A DNA stretch of 64,000 nucleotides from Piezodorus guildinii (GCA_023052935.1 CM041292.1:172546900-172610899); one strand, 5' to 3'. Positions 48,490 through 57,240 are shown, numbered from the stretch's first letter. Notes: a model not told the origin generated them from the sequence alone. Program-made: numbers and translations.

Positions 48490-48714
48490 CAAAGCTAACA
48501 AGCAGAAATGGGTAACTATTTCGAATCAAAAAAATTTAAAGGCACTTTAAGGTAAGACATTTTTAAATTCAGCATTTAAGCCTTGTTGGACAGTTTCTAA
48601 TGATAATAAAACCTAGGTACAAATAAAGCCCATATAATTTTTCATGAATTTAGCGAATTCTGTCAAAATTGTGAAAGCTATTATTAAGAAAATTGGGGGG
48701 AAAAAACAAAATAT
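48490..48714 (-). mobile_element. MITE-B copy 8, left part, split by the Gypsy element
   Basis: 'gcatttaagccttgttggac', 'aaataaagcccatataattt' and 'attaagaaaattgg' match MITE-B copy 3 in the minus orientation. The copy stops at the Gypsy LTR and resumes at 55,602. Confidence 0.65.
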
Positions 48715-48959
48715 TGTTACGGGCTACGGGGTGTGCGAAATGAACTACTCCAGTTTACAAATTACAAATGTTTATTAAATACAGAAAACACAAATACAAA
48801 GGGATTACTAACCACTATATTAACAATAATAATGGAATTACCAGCTTACTACTAAACAGTATACATATAAAATCAGGTATTCCTAACAATTAAACTACTT
48901 ACGTAAATTTATACAATATGCTAGATTTATTCTAAAACTTACAACTATAAGTTATATAT

Positions 48960-49235
48960 TGAGGGTGTATAGTCGACTGTAGAAACTATTATAGGTGGAA
49001 TAGTCAGGAATCAGTCATTTTTGAAAAGTTTTTTATTTTGCCAACGTTTCGGCTCAAGCTTGTGAGCCATCATCAGGGCATTACTGAGCCATGTCCAAGC
49101 ATAAACTGGGACCAAGAGTTTATGCTTGGACATGGCTCAGTAATGCCCTGATGATGGCTCACAAGCTTGAGCCGAAACGTTGGCAAAATAAAAAACTTTT
49201 CAAAAATGACTGATTCCTGACTATTCCACCTATAA
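48960..49235 (-). mobile_element. Foldback element F3 inside the 3' LTR
   Basis: 276 bp flanked by the 14-bp direct repeat TATAAGTTATATAT (48,946-48,959 and 49,236-49,249); the sister LTR has this once, giving an exact empty site. It has the family's unique tail at the left ('tgagggtgtatagtcgactg') and two arms of about 117 bp, almost perfectly inverted, around 'gggaccaag'. Each arm has an intact CTGATGA-T-GGCTC...GAGCC-GAAACGTT-GGC core, so a transcript from either strand would carry one. No protein is encoded. Confidence 0.9.
49144..49184 (+). ncRNA. Hammerhead-ribozyme-like core in F3, plus-strand arm
   Basis: TGCC-CTGATGA-T-GGCTC-ACAAGCTT-GAGCC-GAAACGTT-GGCA. Stem I could be TGCC/GGCA and stem II GGCTC/GAGCC. 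Stem III would be the palindromic ACGU shared between two monomers. Cleavage would be expected after GUU. The only departure from the core consensus is one extra U between the conserved GA and stem II. The mirror-image core on the minus strand is at 49,040-49,080. Confidence 0.5.
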
Positions 49236-49546
49236 TATAAGTTATATATAAACTACAGTCTTCTAATTTCCCACCGACCGGTTATCACAATACTGACACA
49301 CAGTTTCACTACACTGTCACACTGTCACGAACGGTTCACTGTCACTGGTCACTGATACATCACAGATGCTTGTTGAGCCGGATTAGGACTGACTGCCCCA
49401 GGCTCAGGGAACCGCTATTTGAACCACCGCCGAATCTTCTAGACCCGGGCGCAGGTAGGGTGGTGGGCCTTTCCAGGCACTTCGAGGACTGTCCAGGTCC
49501 AGAAGTCTCTAGCCTCATCTAGGCCCCTCCAGGCGTGGTCCACCCG

Positions 49547-52500
49547 TCATTGTCTTGACCGTAGCACTACCCCCTCCTTAGACGTGCTCTGCCCCAGAGC
49601 ACAGATTGCAGAAGCTGAGCGATGCTGATCTTCCTCCGATGTAGGTGTTTTGTCTTTCCAGGGGTTGAACGTGCATACCATTATGATGACTCCAGAGTTG
49701 GCGAACGTCTCTTCTACAATGTTCCTGACAATCCTCCACTCCAGGCCATCGTATCCACAACCCAACTTCGGGATGGCGAGCTTGGTGACACGCAGTTCCA
49801 GAAGCTTTCTCCGCAGGTCGTCAAGACTCCGGCGCAGTGTGTCGTATGTCGGCTTCTGCTCTGATGAACTCTTGGTAACCAAGTAAAACAGGTGCCGGCC
49901 TTCATGCTCTTGATGGAGAGTCTTCCCAACTCTTGGTCCCTGGCGTTCCAGCTCTTCAATTCCAGCGAACTTCTTCCTGAAGACCGTCGCAATCCCCCGG
50001 GAATTCCTCAGATGTTCGGCGACACAATGTGCTAGAGCATAGTCTACCGGTAACGAGAATATGTCTCTGTAAACTGTCTGCGTTACCCTAAGGGAGTCTG
50101 GCGCCTTAGGATGGGGAGTTAGGTCCTTGTCGGTGAGGTTCCTCACTTGCTGTTCCTCTGTAGGGCCATGGTTTCCCTTGTATGGAGCCAATCGGTTGAA
50201 ATGGACTACCTTGGGTTTTCCTTTGGGCTGCTTCCTGATCCTATAGATGACATCATTGATCCTCTTGATGACCTCATACGGTCCGTCCCAGGAGTTTTGA
50301 AGTTTCGGTGAGTAGCCTTGCCTTCTTCGAGGATCGTGTAGCCAGACCAAGTCTCCAGGTTGGAAGCCACCTTTCTCTGCCTTGATGTCGTAACGCTCCT
50401 TCATTCTGTCACTTGCTCCCTGGATGTTTGTGCGAACCTTCTCGTGAATAGTGTTCATTCGCTTCCGTAGGTTCGTGACGTAGTCTTCTCCGGCGACCTC
50501 CTCATCAGGCTTGAAACCGAATTTCAGATCGCAAGGCAAGCGTAGTTCTCTACCGAACACGACATTGGCGGGGGTCTCCCCTGTCGTTTCATTGACTGAA
50601 CTACGATAGGCTAGCAGGAACAGATGAAGATATTGGTCCCAGTCTCGTTGATGGTCAGAAACTACCTTGGCCAAATATCGACCCATCGTCCTGTTCATGC
50701 GCTCTACCATGCCATCGGACTGAGGGTGAAGAGGCGTCGTTCTGGTCTTCCGTATTCCTAGAGCCTCGCACATCCTGGTGAAGACTGCCGACTCAAAGTT
50801 TCTTCCTTGGTCAGCATGAAGTTCCATGGGCACCCCAAACCGACTGACGAGCTGCTTCACGAGAACATCTGCAACCGTGGCGGCCTCCTGATTCGGAAGG
50901 GCGTAAGCTTCCACCCACTTTGAAAAATAATCCATGGCCACGAGAATGTATCGGTTGCCATTATCTGTCACAGGAAAAGGGCCAGCGATGTCTACCGCTA
51001 TTCTCTCGAATGGTGCTCCTACGTTGTATTTCTTCATAGGTGCCTTCTTTTTCCTTATCGGTCCATTAGAGGCGGCACAAGTTGCACACCGCCGGCACCA
51101 ATCTAACACATCGTCCTTGAGGTTTGCCCAGTAAAAGCGTTCACGAACCTTTTCTAATGTCCGGTGAACTCCAAGGTGGCCACCAGATGCTCCATCATGT
51201 AATTCCCTCAGTACTTCGGGCACTTTAATCTTTGGTACGATGAGCTGTAGTCTCCGCTGATCTCCCTCTGTGTTCTCCAATGCTCGTTTCAGCAGACCTT
51301 TGTCCAGTAGAATGGAGTTCCATTGAGCCCAATAGGTTTTTATATTTTTCGACATTGGAGCAACATCCTGCCAGCTTGGTCTCCTTTGGCCTGATAGCTT
51401 CCATTCCCTTATTTGTTTCAAGTCCGGGTCCTCGTCCTGTTCCTTTGCCAGTTGTGTGTCCTGCCAACCGTCGGTAACGACCGTAGTCCGCAACACTGTT
51501 GCTTGCTTTTCTTCTTGTCGAGAACAATGCTTGCATTCTCCGTCACAGGGTCTCCTTGAGAGCGCATCCGCATTCCGGTGACTCGTTCCAGAACGATGAG
51601 CAGATTCGAAGTCATATTCCTGAAGGCGCTCGATCCACCGTGCAACTTGTCCCTCCGGTGACTTGAATCGCAGCAGCCACATTAGAGCTGCGTGGTCCGT
51701 TCTCAGTAGAAATCTTCTTCCATACAGGTATTTATGAAAGTGCTCTATGGACTTAACCACTGCCAGAAGCTCTTTCCTTGTGACACAGTAGTTGCGTTCT
51801 GGAGCTGACAGTGCTTTGCTGAAGTACCCAATAACCTTTTCTTCCCCGTCTTGGAGTTGAGAAAGGACGCTTCCAATAGCAGTGTTGCTGGCATCTGTGT
51901 CAAGAATGAACTTGCCCTCGGGACGTGGATAGCTTAGAATAGGCGCACTACTCAATTTCTTCTTTAACTCCTCAAATGAAGCCTGACACTCGCGATCCCA
52001 AAGGAAAGTCCGTTTTTCCTCAGTGAGCCTGGTAAGAGGTTTTGCGATGTTGGCGAATCCTTTCACGTACCTCCTGTAGTAGGTGCAGAGCCCGAGGAAA
52101 CTTCTCACTTGGTGCTTATCTCGAGGTGCTGGCCAATTGGTGATCGCTGTAATCTTCTCTGGGTCAACAGCAACTCCGTTGTCTGATACAACATGCCCCA
52201 GGTAGTTGACTTGCCTTCGGAAGAGATTGCACTTCTTCGGGTTCAGTTTTAGATTAGCTGCACGCAGCCGTTCGAAGACCCGCTCCAGATTCTCCAGATG
52301 GTGAGTGAAGGATTTTCCCAGTACAATGATGTCGTCCAAGTAAACCAGGCATATCTCCCAAGAAAGGCCTCTTAAGACGCTTTCCATCAGCCTCTCGAAC
52401 GTTGCAGGTGCATTGCAAAGCCCGAATGGCATTACCGTAAATTGCCAGAGGCCAGTGCCGATTGAAAATGCCGTCTTCTCCTTATCTTCCGGTGCCAATC

Positions 52501-54955
52501 CAACCTGCCAATATCCACTGCGGAGATCCAAGGTAGAAAATAGTTTGCAACCCTCTAGTGTGTCCAGCGTGTCGTCAATCCTTGGGAGTGGGTAGCTGTC
52601 CTTCTTCGTGGCGTTGTTCAAAAGACGGTAATCTACGCAGAATCTTGTCGTCCCATCCTTCTTTTTTACCAGTACGACAGGAGACATCCATGGGCTACTC
52701 GAGGGCTCGATGACACCATCATTCGCCATATCCTTAATAATCTCCTCGGCATCCTTTCGTTTAGCTAGCGGCAGCCTCCTCGGGATCTGTCGGATGGGCT
52801 TTGTATCCCCGGTGTCAATTTTGTGCTGGACGATGTTCGTTCTACCCCGTGGTCCTGAGCTGATCTCGAAAATGTCCTGCCATCGGGTAATCAATCTCTT
52901 CACGAGTTCGCTCTGTTCAGGCGAAAGTTCTCTGCATGATTCCTCCACGAATCCTTTTAATTCTTCGGGTAGTCCTCGTTGCTCGGTGGGGTTGCGTTGT
53001 AGCTGTCGGACTACTGAGGTAGCGGCCGTACATTCTCCGACTGGTGTTCCTCTCTTTAGTGTCACCGGGAAGCTGTTCAGATTCATCAGTCGGATTGGGG
53101 TGGTATGTCCGACCTTGATGAGAGACCTTGCAACCAGAACACCGCGTCCGACTTCCTGCTCCTCGTGCTTCCCAGGTTCAAGTAGAAGACATTGACCCTC
53201 CGGTAGTCGTCCATTGATCGTCCCATGCGTCAGAATTTGACTCCGTGCAGGTAAGGTGGTGTCTTCTAGTAGGAGTACTCGTGCATAGAGGTCCTTTCCC
53301 TGCCGAAGGATGACCTCTTCGTCTCCCAGCGTCATCACACCTCTCGACATGTCCAGCTTGATCCCGTATTTGATCATCAAGTCCATGCCGAAGATGACTT
53401 CCTCGTCTATTTTCGCCACGAGAACGCGGTGCTCTAGACGTTGGCCCCCGATGAAGAAAGTGGCAACTGTCTCCCCGTAGACCTCGGCTGGCTGTCCTGT
53501 GGCTGTCCGTAACGCCCAAGTGGTAGGTAATATCTTCTTAGCGTTAACTGCCTTCGGGTTCAGTATTGTCATGGTTGCGCCGGTATCCAGCAGAAAACTC
53601 CGCAGCTGCCCGTTCACCATTCCATCCACATAAAAACTATTTGTCTTGCTCCCTATTGTCGCGATTCTCACGGCGACCCTGGGGCCTTTGATGCTACGGG
53701 TTGACAGTTGCCCCTTCCCATCAACCCTCCTTAGTTTTCCTGTGGCTTTTCCGGCTTCCTGGTAGGACACTTGCTTCTGGGGTGTCCGAGTTGACCGCAG
53801 CTCCAACAGCGTATCTCCTTTTTTGCGGGTCCTGAGGGCTTCTAAAACCTTTGCTACTATGTCCTCGATGGTGGGGGCCGCGTTAGGCTCCGCTTCTGCC
53901 GCTCGAACTCGTGCATGTCCACGGACTGACTGCCTGACAGCCTCGAATTCCATGGCCTGCGACAATGCATCGCCCAAAGTTTTAGGGCGTGCGAGTTTCA
54001 CTGCCTGTTGGGTTTCCGGGTCTCGAAGTCCATCCAGGAATTTGTCGATAGCCAAGCTCTCGTAGACGTCGTCGGTGACCGTTGGGTAGGCATTCCTCAC
54101 TAGCCGGGCGATATCTGCTTCAAATTCCTGCAGCGTCTCGTTGGTCTTCTGGACCCTGTTCTTTAACTGGGAACGGTATAGTTGGTCCATGTGGCGATGG
54201 CCGAAACGCATCTCCAGTCTTTTCATCAGCTCACTGTAGTTGCACCGCTCCGACATGGGCATCCCCTGTAGCACTCCTAAGGCGTCTCCACGCAAGGCTA
54301 GGCACAACGCTGATGCTTGCGTCTCCTTTGACCACCCGTGGATCGAAGCCGCTGTCTCGAAGAGAGTCATGTAGTCCTCCCATGGCGTCTTCCCGTCGAA
54401 CAATGGGATGGTGTTGTGTGTTGGTGGCATCCCAGCATTGGCGGAGGGAATGGTGTTGTGAGGGCTTCTCTCAGAGGGTTGGTCGGTGTCGATTGTCGTT
54501 GGGTTGTTCATACGTTCTTCTAGAGCTTCTATTCTTACCCTAAGTTCATTTTCTACAGAATCGACTTTTTCTCCTAATCTAGATTCTACATCAGCTAACT
54601 TATTATCTACACTTTCCATTAACTTAGTTTCTAAATTGCCTAACTTAGCCTCCAATGTATTTTTAACAGTACTTAATTCATTACCTAACTTCTTTTCTAC
54701 ATTACCTAACTCATTTTTAACAGTACCTAACTCATTTTTAACAGTGCCTAATTCAGTTTTAAAAGTTGCAGACAACTTACTGAAATCATTTTCAAACGTA
54801 ATCTCGTCTGGATTTTCCCCTGAATCAACAAAAAATTGGCGCAAGCGTTGTTGCAGTACTAATTTCGTTCCGGAAGTATCCAGATCTCGTTCTTCTAACT
54901 CCCGTCTTAAGTCTGCAACTTTTAAATCATTCAGTCTAACACTCTGAGAAGTCAT
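49547..54955 (-). CDS. Gag-Pol polyprotein with C-terminal macro domain (copy 1)
   Basis: A single 1,802-residue frame from the ATG at 54,955; an upstream in-frame GTG at 54,964 is less likely as start. Domains in order (approximate residues): SAP-like motif 5-39; coiled coil 60-152 with repeated LGTVKNE units; capsid-like Gag 185-335; aspartic protease with DTGAT at 457; RT with YLDD at 872-875; RNase H about 1015-1125; integrase with an HHCC zinc finger ending near 1294 and DD-E residues about 1322-1417; GPY/F module about 1530-1590. A macro domain follows at 1628-1763. It resembles OARD1/TARG1, an ADP-ribosyl hydrolase: the Lys of LFYLVTK (1695) and the Asp of GCGYDGLEW (1736) match its catalytic pair. 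The CCHC zinc knuckle of copy 2 is absent here, its frame scrambled by two indels. The stop lies 20 bp inside the 3' LTR. Confidence 0.93.
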   Translation of the reverse strand: MTSQSVRLNDLKVADLRRELEERDLDTSGTKLVLQQRLRQFFVDSGENPDEITFENDFSKLSATFKTELGTVKNELGTVKNELGNVEKKLGNELSTVKNTLEAKLGNLETKLMESVDNKLADVESRLGEKVDSVENELRVRIEALEERMNNPTTIDTDQPSERSPHNTIPSANAGMPPTHNTIPLFDGKTPWEDYMTLFETAASIHGWSKETQASALCLALRGDALGVLQGMPMSERCNYSELMKRLEMRFGHRHMDQLYRSQLKNRVQKTNETLQEFEADIARLVRNAYPTVTDDVYESLAIDKFLDGLRDPETQQAVKLARPKTLGDALSQAMEFEAVRQSVRGHARVRAAEAEPNAAPTIEDIVAKVLEALRTRKKGDTLLELRSTRTPQKQVSYQEAGKATGKLRRVDGKGQLSTRSIKGPRVAVRIATIGSKTNSFYVDGMVNGQLRSFLLDTGATMTILNPKAVNAKKILPTTWALRTATGQPAEVYGETVATFFIGGQRLEHRVLVAKIDEEVIFGMDLMIKYGIKLDMSRGVMTLGDEEVILRQGKDLYARVLLLEDTTLPARSQILTHGTINGRLPEGQCLLLEPGKHEEQEVGRGVLVARSLIKVGHTTPIRLMNLNSFPVTLKRGTPVGECTAATSVVRQLQRNPTEQRGLPEELKGFVEESCRELSPEQSELVKRLITRWQDIFEISSGPRGRTNIVQHKIDTGDTKPIRQIPRRLPLAKRKDAEEIIKDMANDGVIEPSSSPWMSPVVLVKKKDGTTRFCVDYRLLNNATKKDSYPLPRIDDTLDTLEGCKLFSTLDLRSGYWQVGLAPEDKEKTAFSIGTGLWQFTVMPFGLCNAPATFERLMESVLRGLSWEICLVYLDDIIVLGKSFTHHLENLERVFERLRAANLKLNPKKCNLFRRQVNYLGHVVSDNGVAVDPEKITAITNWPAPRDKHQVRSFLGLCTYYRRYVKGFANIAKPLTRLTEEKRTFLWDRECQASFEELKKKLSSAPILSYPRPEGKFILDTDASNTAIGSVLSQLQDGEEKVIGYFSKALSAPERNYCVTRKELLAVVKSIEHFHKYLYGRRFLLRTDHAALMWLLRFKSPEGQVARWIERLQEYDFESAHRSGTSHRNADALSRRPCDGECKHCSRQEEKQATVLRTTVVTDGWQDTQLAKEQDEDPDLKQIREWKLSGQRRPSWQDVAPMSKNIKTYWAQWNSILLDKGLLKRALENTEGDQRRLQLIVPKIKVPEVLRELHDGASGGHLGVHRTLEKVRERFYWANLKDDVLDWCRRCATCAASNGPIRKKKAPMKKYNVGAPFERIAVDIAGPFPVTDNGNRYILVAMDYFSKWVEAYALPNQEAATVADVLVKQLVSRFGVPMELHADQGRNFESAVFTRMCEALGIRKTRTTPLHPQSDGMVERMNRTMGRYLAKVVSDHQRDWDQYLHLFLLAYRSSVNETTGETPANVVFGRELRLPCDLKFGFKPDEEVAGEDYVTNLRKRMNTIHEKVRTNIQGASDRMKERYDIKAEKGGFQPGDLVWLHDPRRRQGYSPKLQNSWDGPYEVIKRINDVIYRIRKQPKGKPKVVHFNRLAPYKGNHGPTEEQQVRNLTDKDLTPHPKAPDSLRVTQTVYRDIFSLPVDYALAHCVAEHLRNSRGIATVFRKKFAGIEELERQGPRVGKTLHQEHEGRHLFYLVTKSSSEQKPTYDTLRRSLDDLRRKLLELRVTKLAIPKLGCGYDGLEWRIVRNIVEETFANSGVIIMVCTFNPWKDKTPTSEEDQHRSASAICALGQSTSKEGVVLRSRQ
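49567..49580 (-). other. Polypurine tract of Gypsy copy 1
   Basis: On the minus strand TAAGGAGGGGGTAG directly abuts the 3' LTR, the position of the plus-strand DNA primer in reverse transcription. It is also translated, as part of the Gag-Pol frame. Confidence 0.9.
49669..50074 (-). other. Macro domain (OARD1/TARG1-like) segment of Gag-Pol
   Basis: About 136 residues starting VYRDIFSLPVDYALAHC and ending near the conserved beta strand before Phe 1763. Landmarks of the OARD1 subgroup are all present in order: D-I/L-F-S near the start, AHC, RGIATVFRKKFAG (loop that contacts ADP-ribose), YLVTK with the nucleophilic Lys, KPTYDTL, IPKLGCGYDGLEW with the catalytic Asp, and the final hydrophobic strand. 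In OARD1 this fold removes ADP-ribose from acidic residues. The retrotransposon's substrate is unknown; countering host ADP-ribosylation or processing RNA/DNA ends are inferences. Confidence 0.85.
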
Positions 54956-55018
54956 TTTCCACACAGTAGCCCAATAATTACAAAAACAAGAAAACCAAAA
55001 TTATAACCATTTACAATG

Positions 55019-55036
55019 ATCCCACTTCTGACACCA
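55019..55036 (-). other. Primer-binding site, tRNA-Leu type
   Basis: On the minus strand TGGTGTCAGAAGTGGGAT starts three bases after the 5' LTR. It is complementary to the 3' end expected of eukaryotic tRNA-Leu (ending ...CCCACTTCTGACACCA), the primer used by several insect Ty3/Gypsy lineages. Confidence 0.8.
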
Positions 55037-55039
55037 AAT

Positions 55040-55601
55040 TGTTACGGGCTACGGGGTGTGCGAAATGAACTACTCCAGTTTACAAATTACAAATGTTTAT
55101 TAAATACAGAAAACACAAATACAAAGGGATTACTAACCACTATATTAACAATAATAATGGAATTACCAGCTTACTACTAAACAGTATACATATAAAATCA
55201 GGTATTCCTAACAATTAAACTACTTACGTAAATTTATACAATATGCTAGATTTATTCTAAAACTTACAACTATAAGTTATATATAAACTACAGTCTTCTA
55301 ATTTCCCACCGACCGGTTATCACAATACTGACACACAGTTTCACTACACTGTCACACTGTCACGAACGGTTCACTGTCACTGGTCACTGATACATCACAG
55401 ATGCTTGTTGAGCCGGATTAGGACTGACTGCCCCAGGCTCAGGGAACCGCTATTTGAACCACCGCCGAATCTTCTAGACCCGGGCGCAGGTAGGGTGGTG
55501 GGCCTTTCCAGGCACTTCGAGGACTGTCCAGGTCCAGAAGTCTCTAGCCTCATCTAGGCCCCTCCAGGCGTGGTCCACCCGTCATTGTCTTGACCGTAGC
55601 A
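55040..55601 (-). repeat. Gypsy copy 1 5' LTR, intact
   Basis: 562 bp, starting TGCTAC and ending GTAACA on the minus strand. An AT-rich TATATAACTTATA (about 55,271-55,285) is a TATA-box candidate and AATAAA (55,096-55,101) a polyadenylation signal, in the right order for U3-R-U5. Both are inferred from sequence only. Confidence 0.92.
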
Positions 55602-55867
55602 ATATTATGCTTAGTATAATGTGGCAGTTCCGGTTAGCCGATTTCGATGTAAAGGTTATTGTAACATCTCGGGCGAATAGTTGTCTTAAATATGAATTTT
55701 TTCTTTATTGTACGAGTTACATATTTTTCGTGCTAGGCTTACGACACACACACTTTATTGCAGAATTTGGAATTTTTGACTGAAAGGACCCTAAAACGTA
55801 TATTTCTATTGAAAACTGGATTTCCAATATTTTCTTGATCGCAACACCTTACTACATATTTCATATA
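55602..55867 (-). mobile_element. MITE-B copy 8, middle part
   Basis: Resumes after the Gypsy element with 'taacatctcgggcgaatagt', 'cgtgctaggcttacgaca' and 'tactacatatttcatata', matching copy 3. It is cut again by the Tc1-like element at 55,868; the last bases reappear at 57,241. Confidence 0.7.
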
Positions 55868-57240
55868 CACTGCCGGTCAAAAGTTTGTGACAATCTATGG
55901 TTTACATCAATAAATCATGAATGACCTCTATGAATACCTAAATAAAATATATCTATCTTATTACTTTTTGTATTTACAAACAACTTTTTGCTAATAGGCG
56001 TAAGAAAGGTTTATCGTATTGTAAATAACAACAAATAATTTTATTAAATCTAATTAATACTGGAACTTCTAAGGTGATCAAAATAAATAAGAATAAACAA
56101 TGTTATTTTGTACCTAGAAAGTTAGTAAACCTAGTAGAGATGTGTTTGTCGGAAACATTTCATAAAGTTAGAATCGGTCATAATTACCCCGAGAGATTTG
56201 AGGTGCGATCGGGTTTGAAACAGGGTGACTCTCTTTCACCTGTTTTGTTTAATATAGCCTTAGAATATGTCATAGAAATGGTGATGTGTACCGAGAAAGG
56301 CTTAAATATGGGTGACAAGATTCCGGTTTTGGGATATGCCGATGATCTGGTACTGCTAGGTGGAGACACGGAAACCATACAACTAAATACAAGTGTGTTA
56401 ATAAAAACCGGTAAAGAAATAGGACTCGAATTAAATACCGATAAGACGAAATATATGATTAGTAGCAGAAACGGTGGCGATTTTGGTGATATTGATGTAT
56501 CAGGGCATACTTTTGAACACGTAGAGAAATTCAAGTATTTAGGTTCAATTATAACTAAAAAAAATGAAATCCAGGAAGAAAAAGTCCCGGTTAAAGGTGG
56601 GAAATGCGTGTTATTATTCAGTTGCTAAGTTACATAGTTCGCGGCTTCTATCTAAAAACTTAAAGGTTAGAATTTATAAAACTATTATTCTTCCAACGGT
56701 TCTTTACGGATGTGAAACGTGGCCGCTTACTTTGAAGGATGAACAACGGCTTAAGGTCTTCGAAAATAAGGTATTGCGTAAAATATTTGGTCCGAAGAGA
56801 GATGAGGCCACTGAGGAGTTTAGAAGGTTGCACAACGCGGAACTTGTGGACGAGTCTGTGCAGGCGAAGTTTGGTGGTATCAGCATCGAACCTTCGGGTT
56901 CGGTAAGCCTATTATTATTATTATTATTATTTTGTACCTGAAGATTTATTTACAGTCTAGTAATCTCCTAAGGGGATTGGGAAGATAAATTTTATTCTTT
57001 GTTTGATTTAATGATTTCTCGACTGCCAAAGTTATAAGAAGTTAACTGCATTGGTAATTTTCGTTTTCTTTTTCATTAAAGAACTGTTAAAAAGAATGAA
57101 TTTTCCGTTTTATTGCGCATAGCAAAACACTTAATACATAAAGAGAAAAACTCCAAGCACCAAAGTGCCGTAAAACAAAATAAATCAAACAGATTAATTT
57201 GTGTAAAGCATTGGCGGTCTTAAACTTTTGACCGCCAGTG
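55868..57240. mobile_element. Tc1-like element with a nested LINE
   Basis: The ends CACTGCCGGTCAAAAGTTT and AAACTTTTGACCGCCAGTG are inverted repeats with one mismatch in 19, flanked by TA on both sides, the Tc1/mariner target. Without the LINE at 56,116-56,926 and its 13-bp duplication the element is about 550 bp and has no transposase frame, so it is a nonautonomous derivative. Confidence 0.85.
56116..56926 (+). pseudogene. LINE insertion (RT domain, 5' truncated) in the Tc1-like element
   Basis: Flanked by TTATTTTGTACCT (56,103-56,115 and 56,927-56,939). The frame from 56,116 has GLKQGDSLSPVLFNIALEYV and the catalytic LGYADDLVLLG. After a frameshift near 56,580 it continues with the thumb and C-terminal block (LYGCETWPLTLKDEQRLKVF, then Arg-Arg-Leu-His-Asn). 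About 200 bp present in the 6.1 kb relative are deleted near 56,870. It ends in an (ATT)n tail. The family is a common arthropod LINE, probably RTE- or Jockey-related. Its endonuclease is missing. Confidence 0.88.

Larger units (their letters stand above)
48715..49566 (-). repeat. Gypsy copy 1 3' LTR, carrying a foldback insertion
   Basis: On the minus strand it starts TGCTAC and ends GTAACA. At 852 bp it is exactly 290 bp longer than the 5' LTR, because foldback F3 (276 bp) plus a 14-bp target duplication sit at 48,946-49,249. The insertion hits the AT-rich stretch that in the 5' LTR is the best TATA-box candidate. Confidence 0.93.
48715..55601 (-). mobile_element. Ty3/Gypsy retrotransposon copy 1, complete
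   Basis: A full-length minus-strand element: 5' LTR at 55,040-55,601, primer-binding site, one long Gag-Pol frame, polypurine tract, and 3' LTR at 48,715-49,566. The flanking target duplication is ATAT (48,711-48,714 and 55,602-55,605). Ignoring the 290-bp foldback insertion (with its duplication) in the 3' LTR, the two LTRs read as identical, which implies recent insertion. Length is 6,887 bp including the foldback. The target was MITE-B copy 8. Confidence 0.95.

Noticed and set aside
49669..50074. The macro domain as a host gene merely next to the retrotransposon
   Set aside because: It is in the same uninterrupted frame as integrase, lies between integrase and the polypurine tract, and is present at the same position in the second copy.
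49622..54947. Plus-strand open frames opposite Gag-Pol (for example 52,710-53,195 and 54,082-54,947)
   Set aside because: They are antisense shadows of a GC-rich coding region and match no known protein; the same shadows appear in copy 2.
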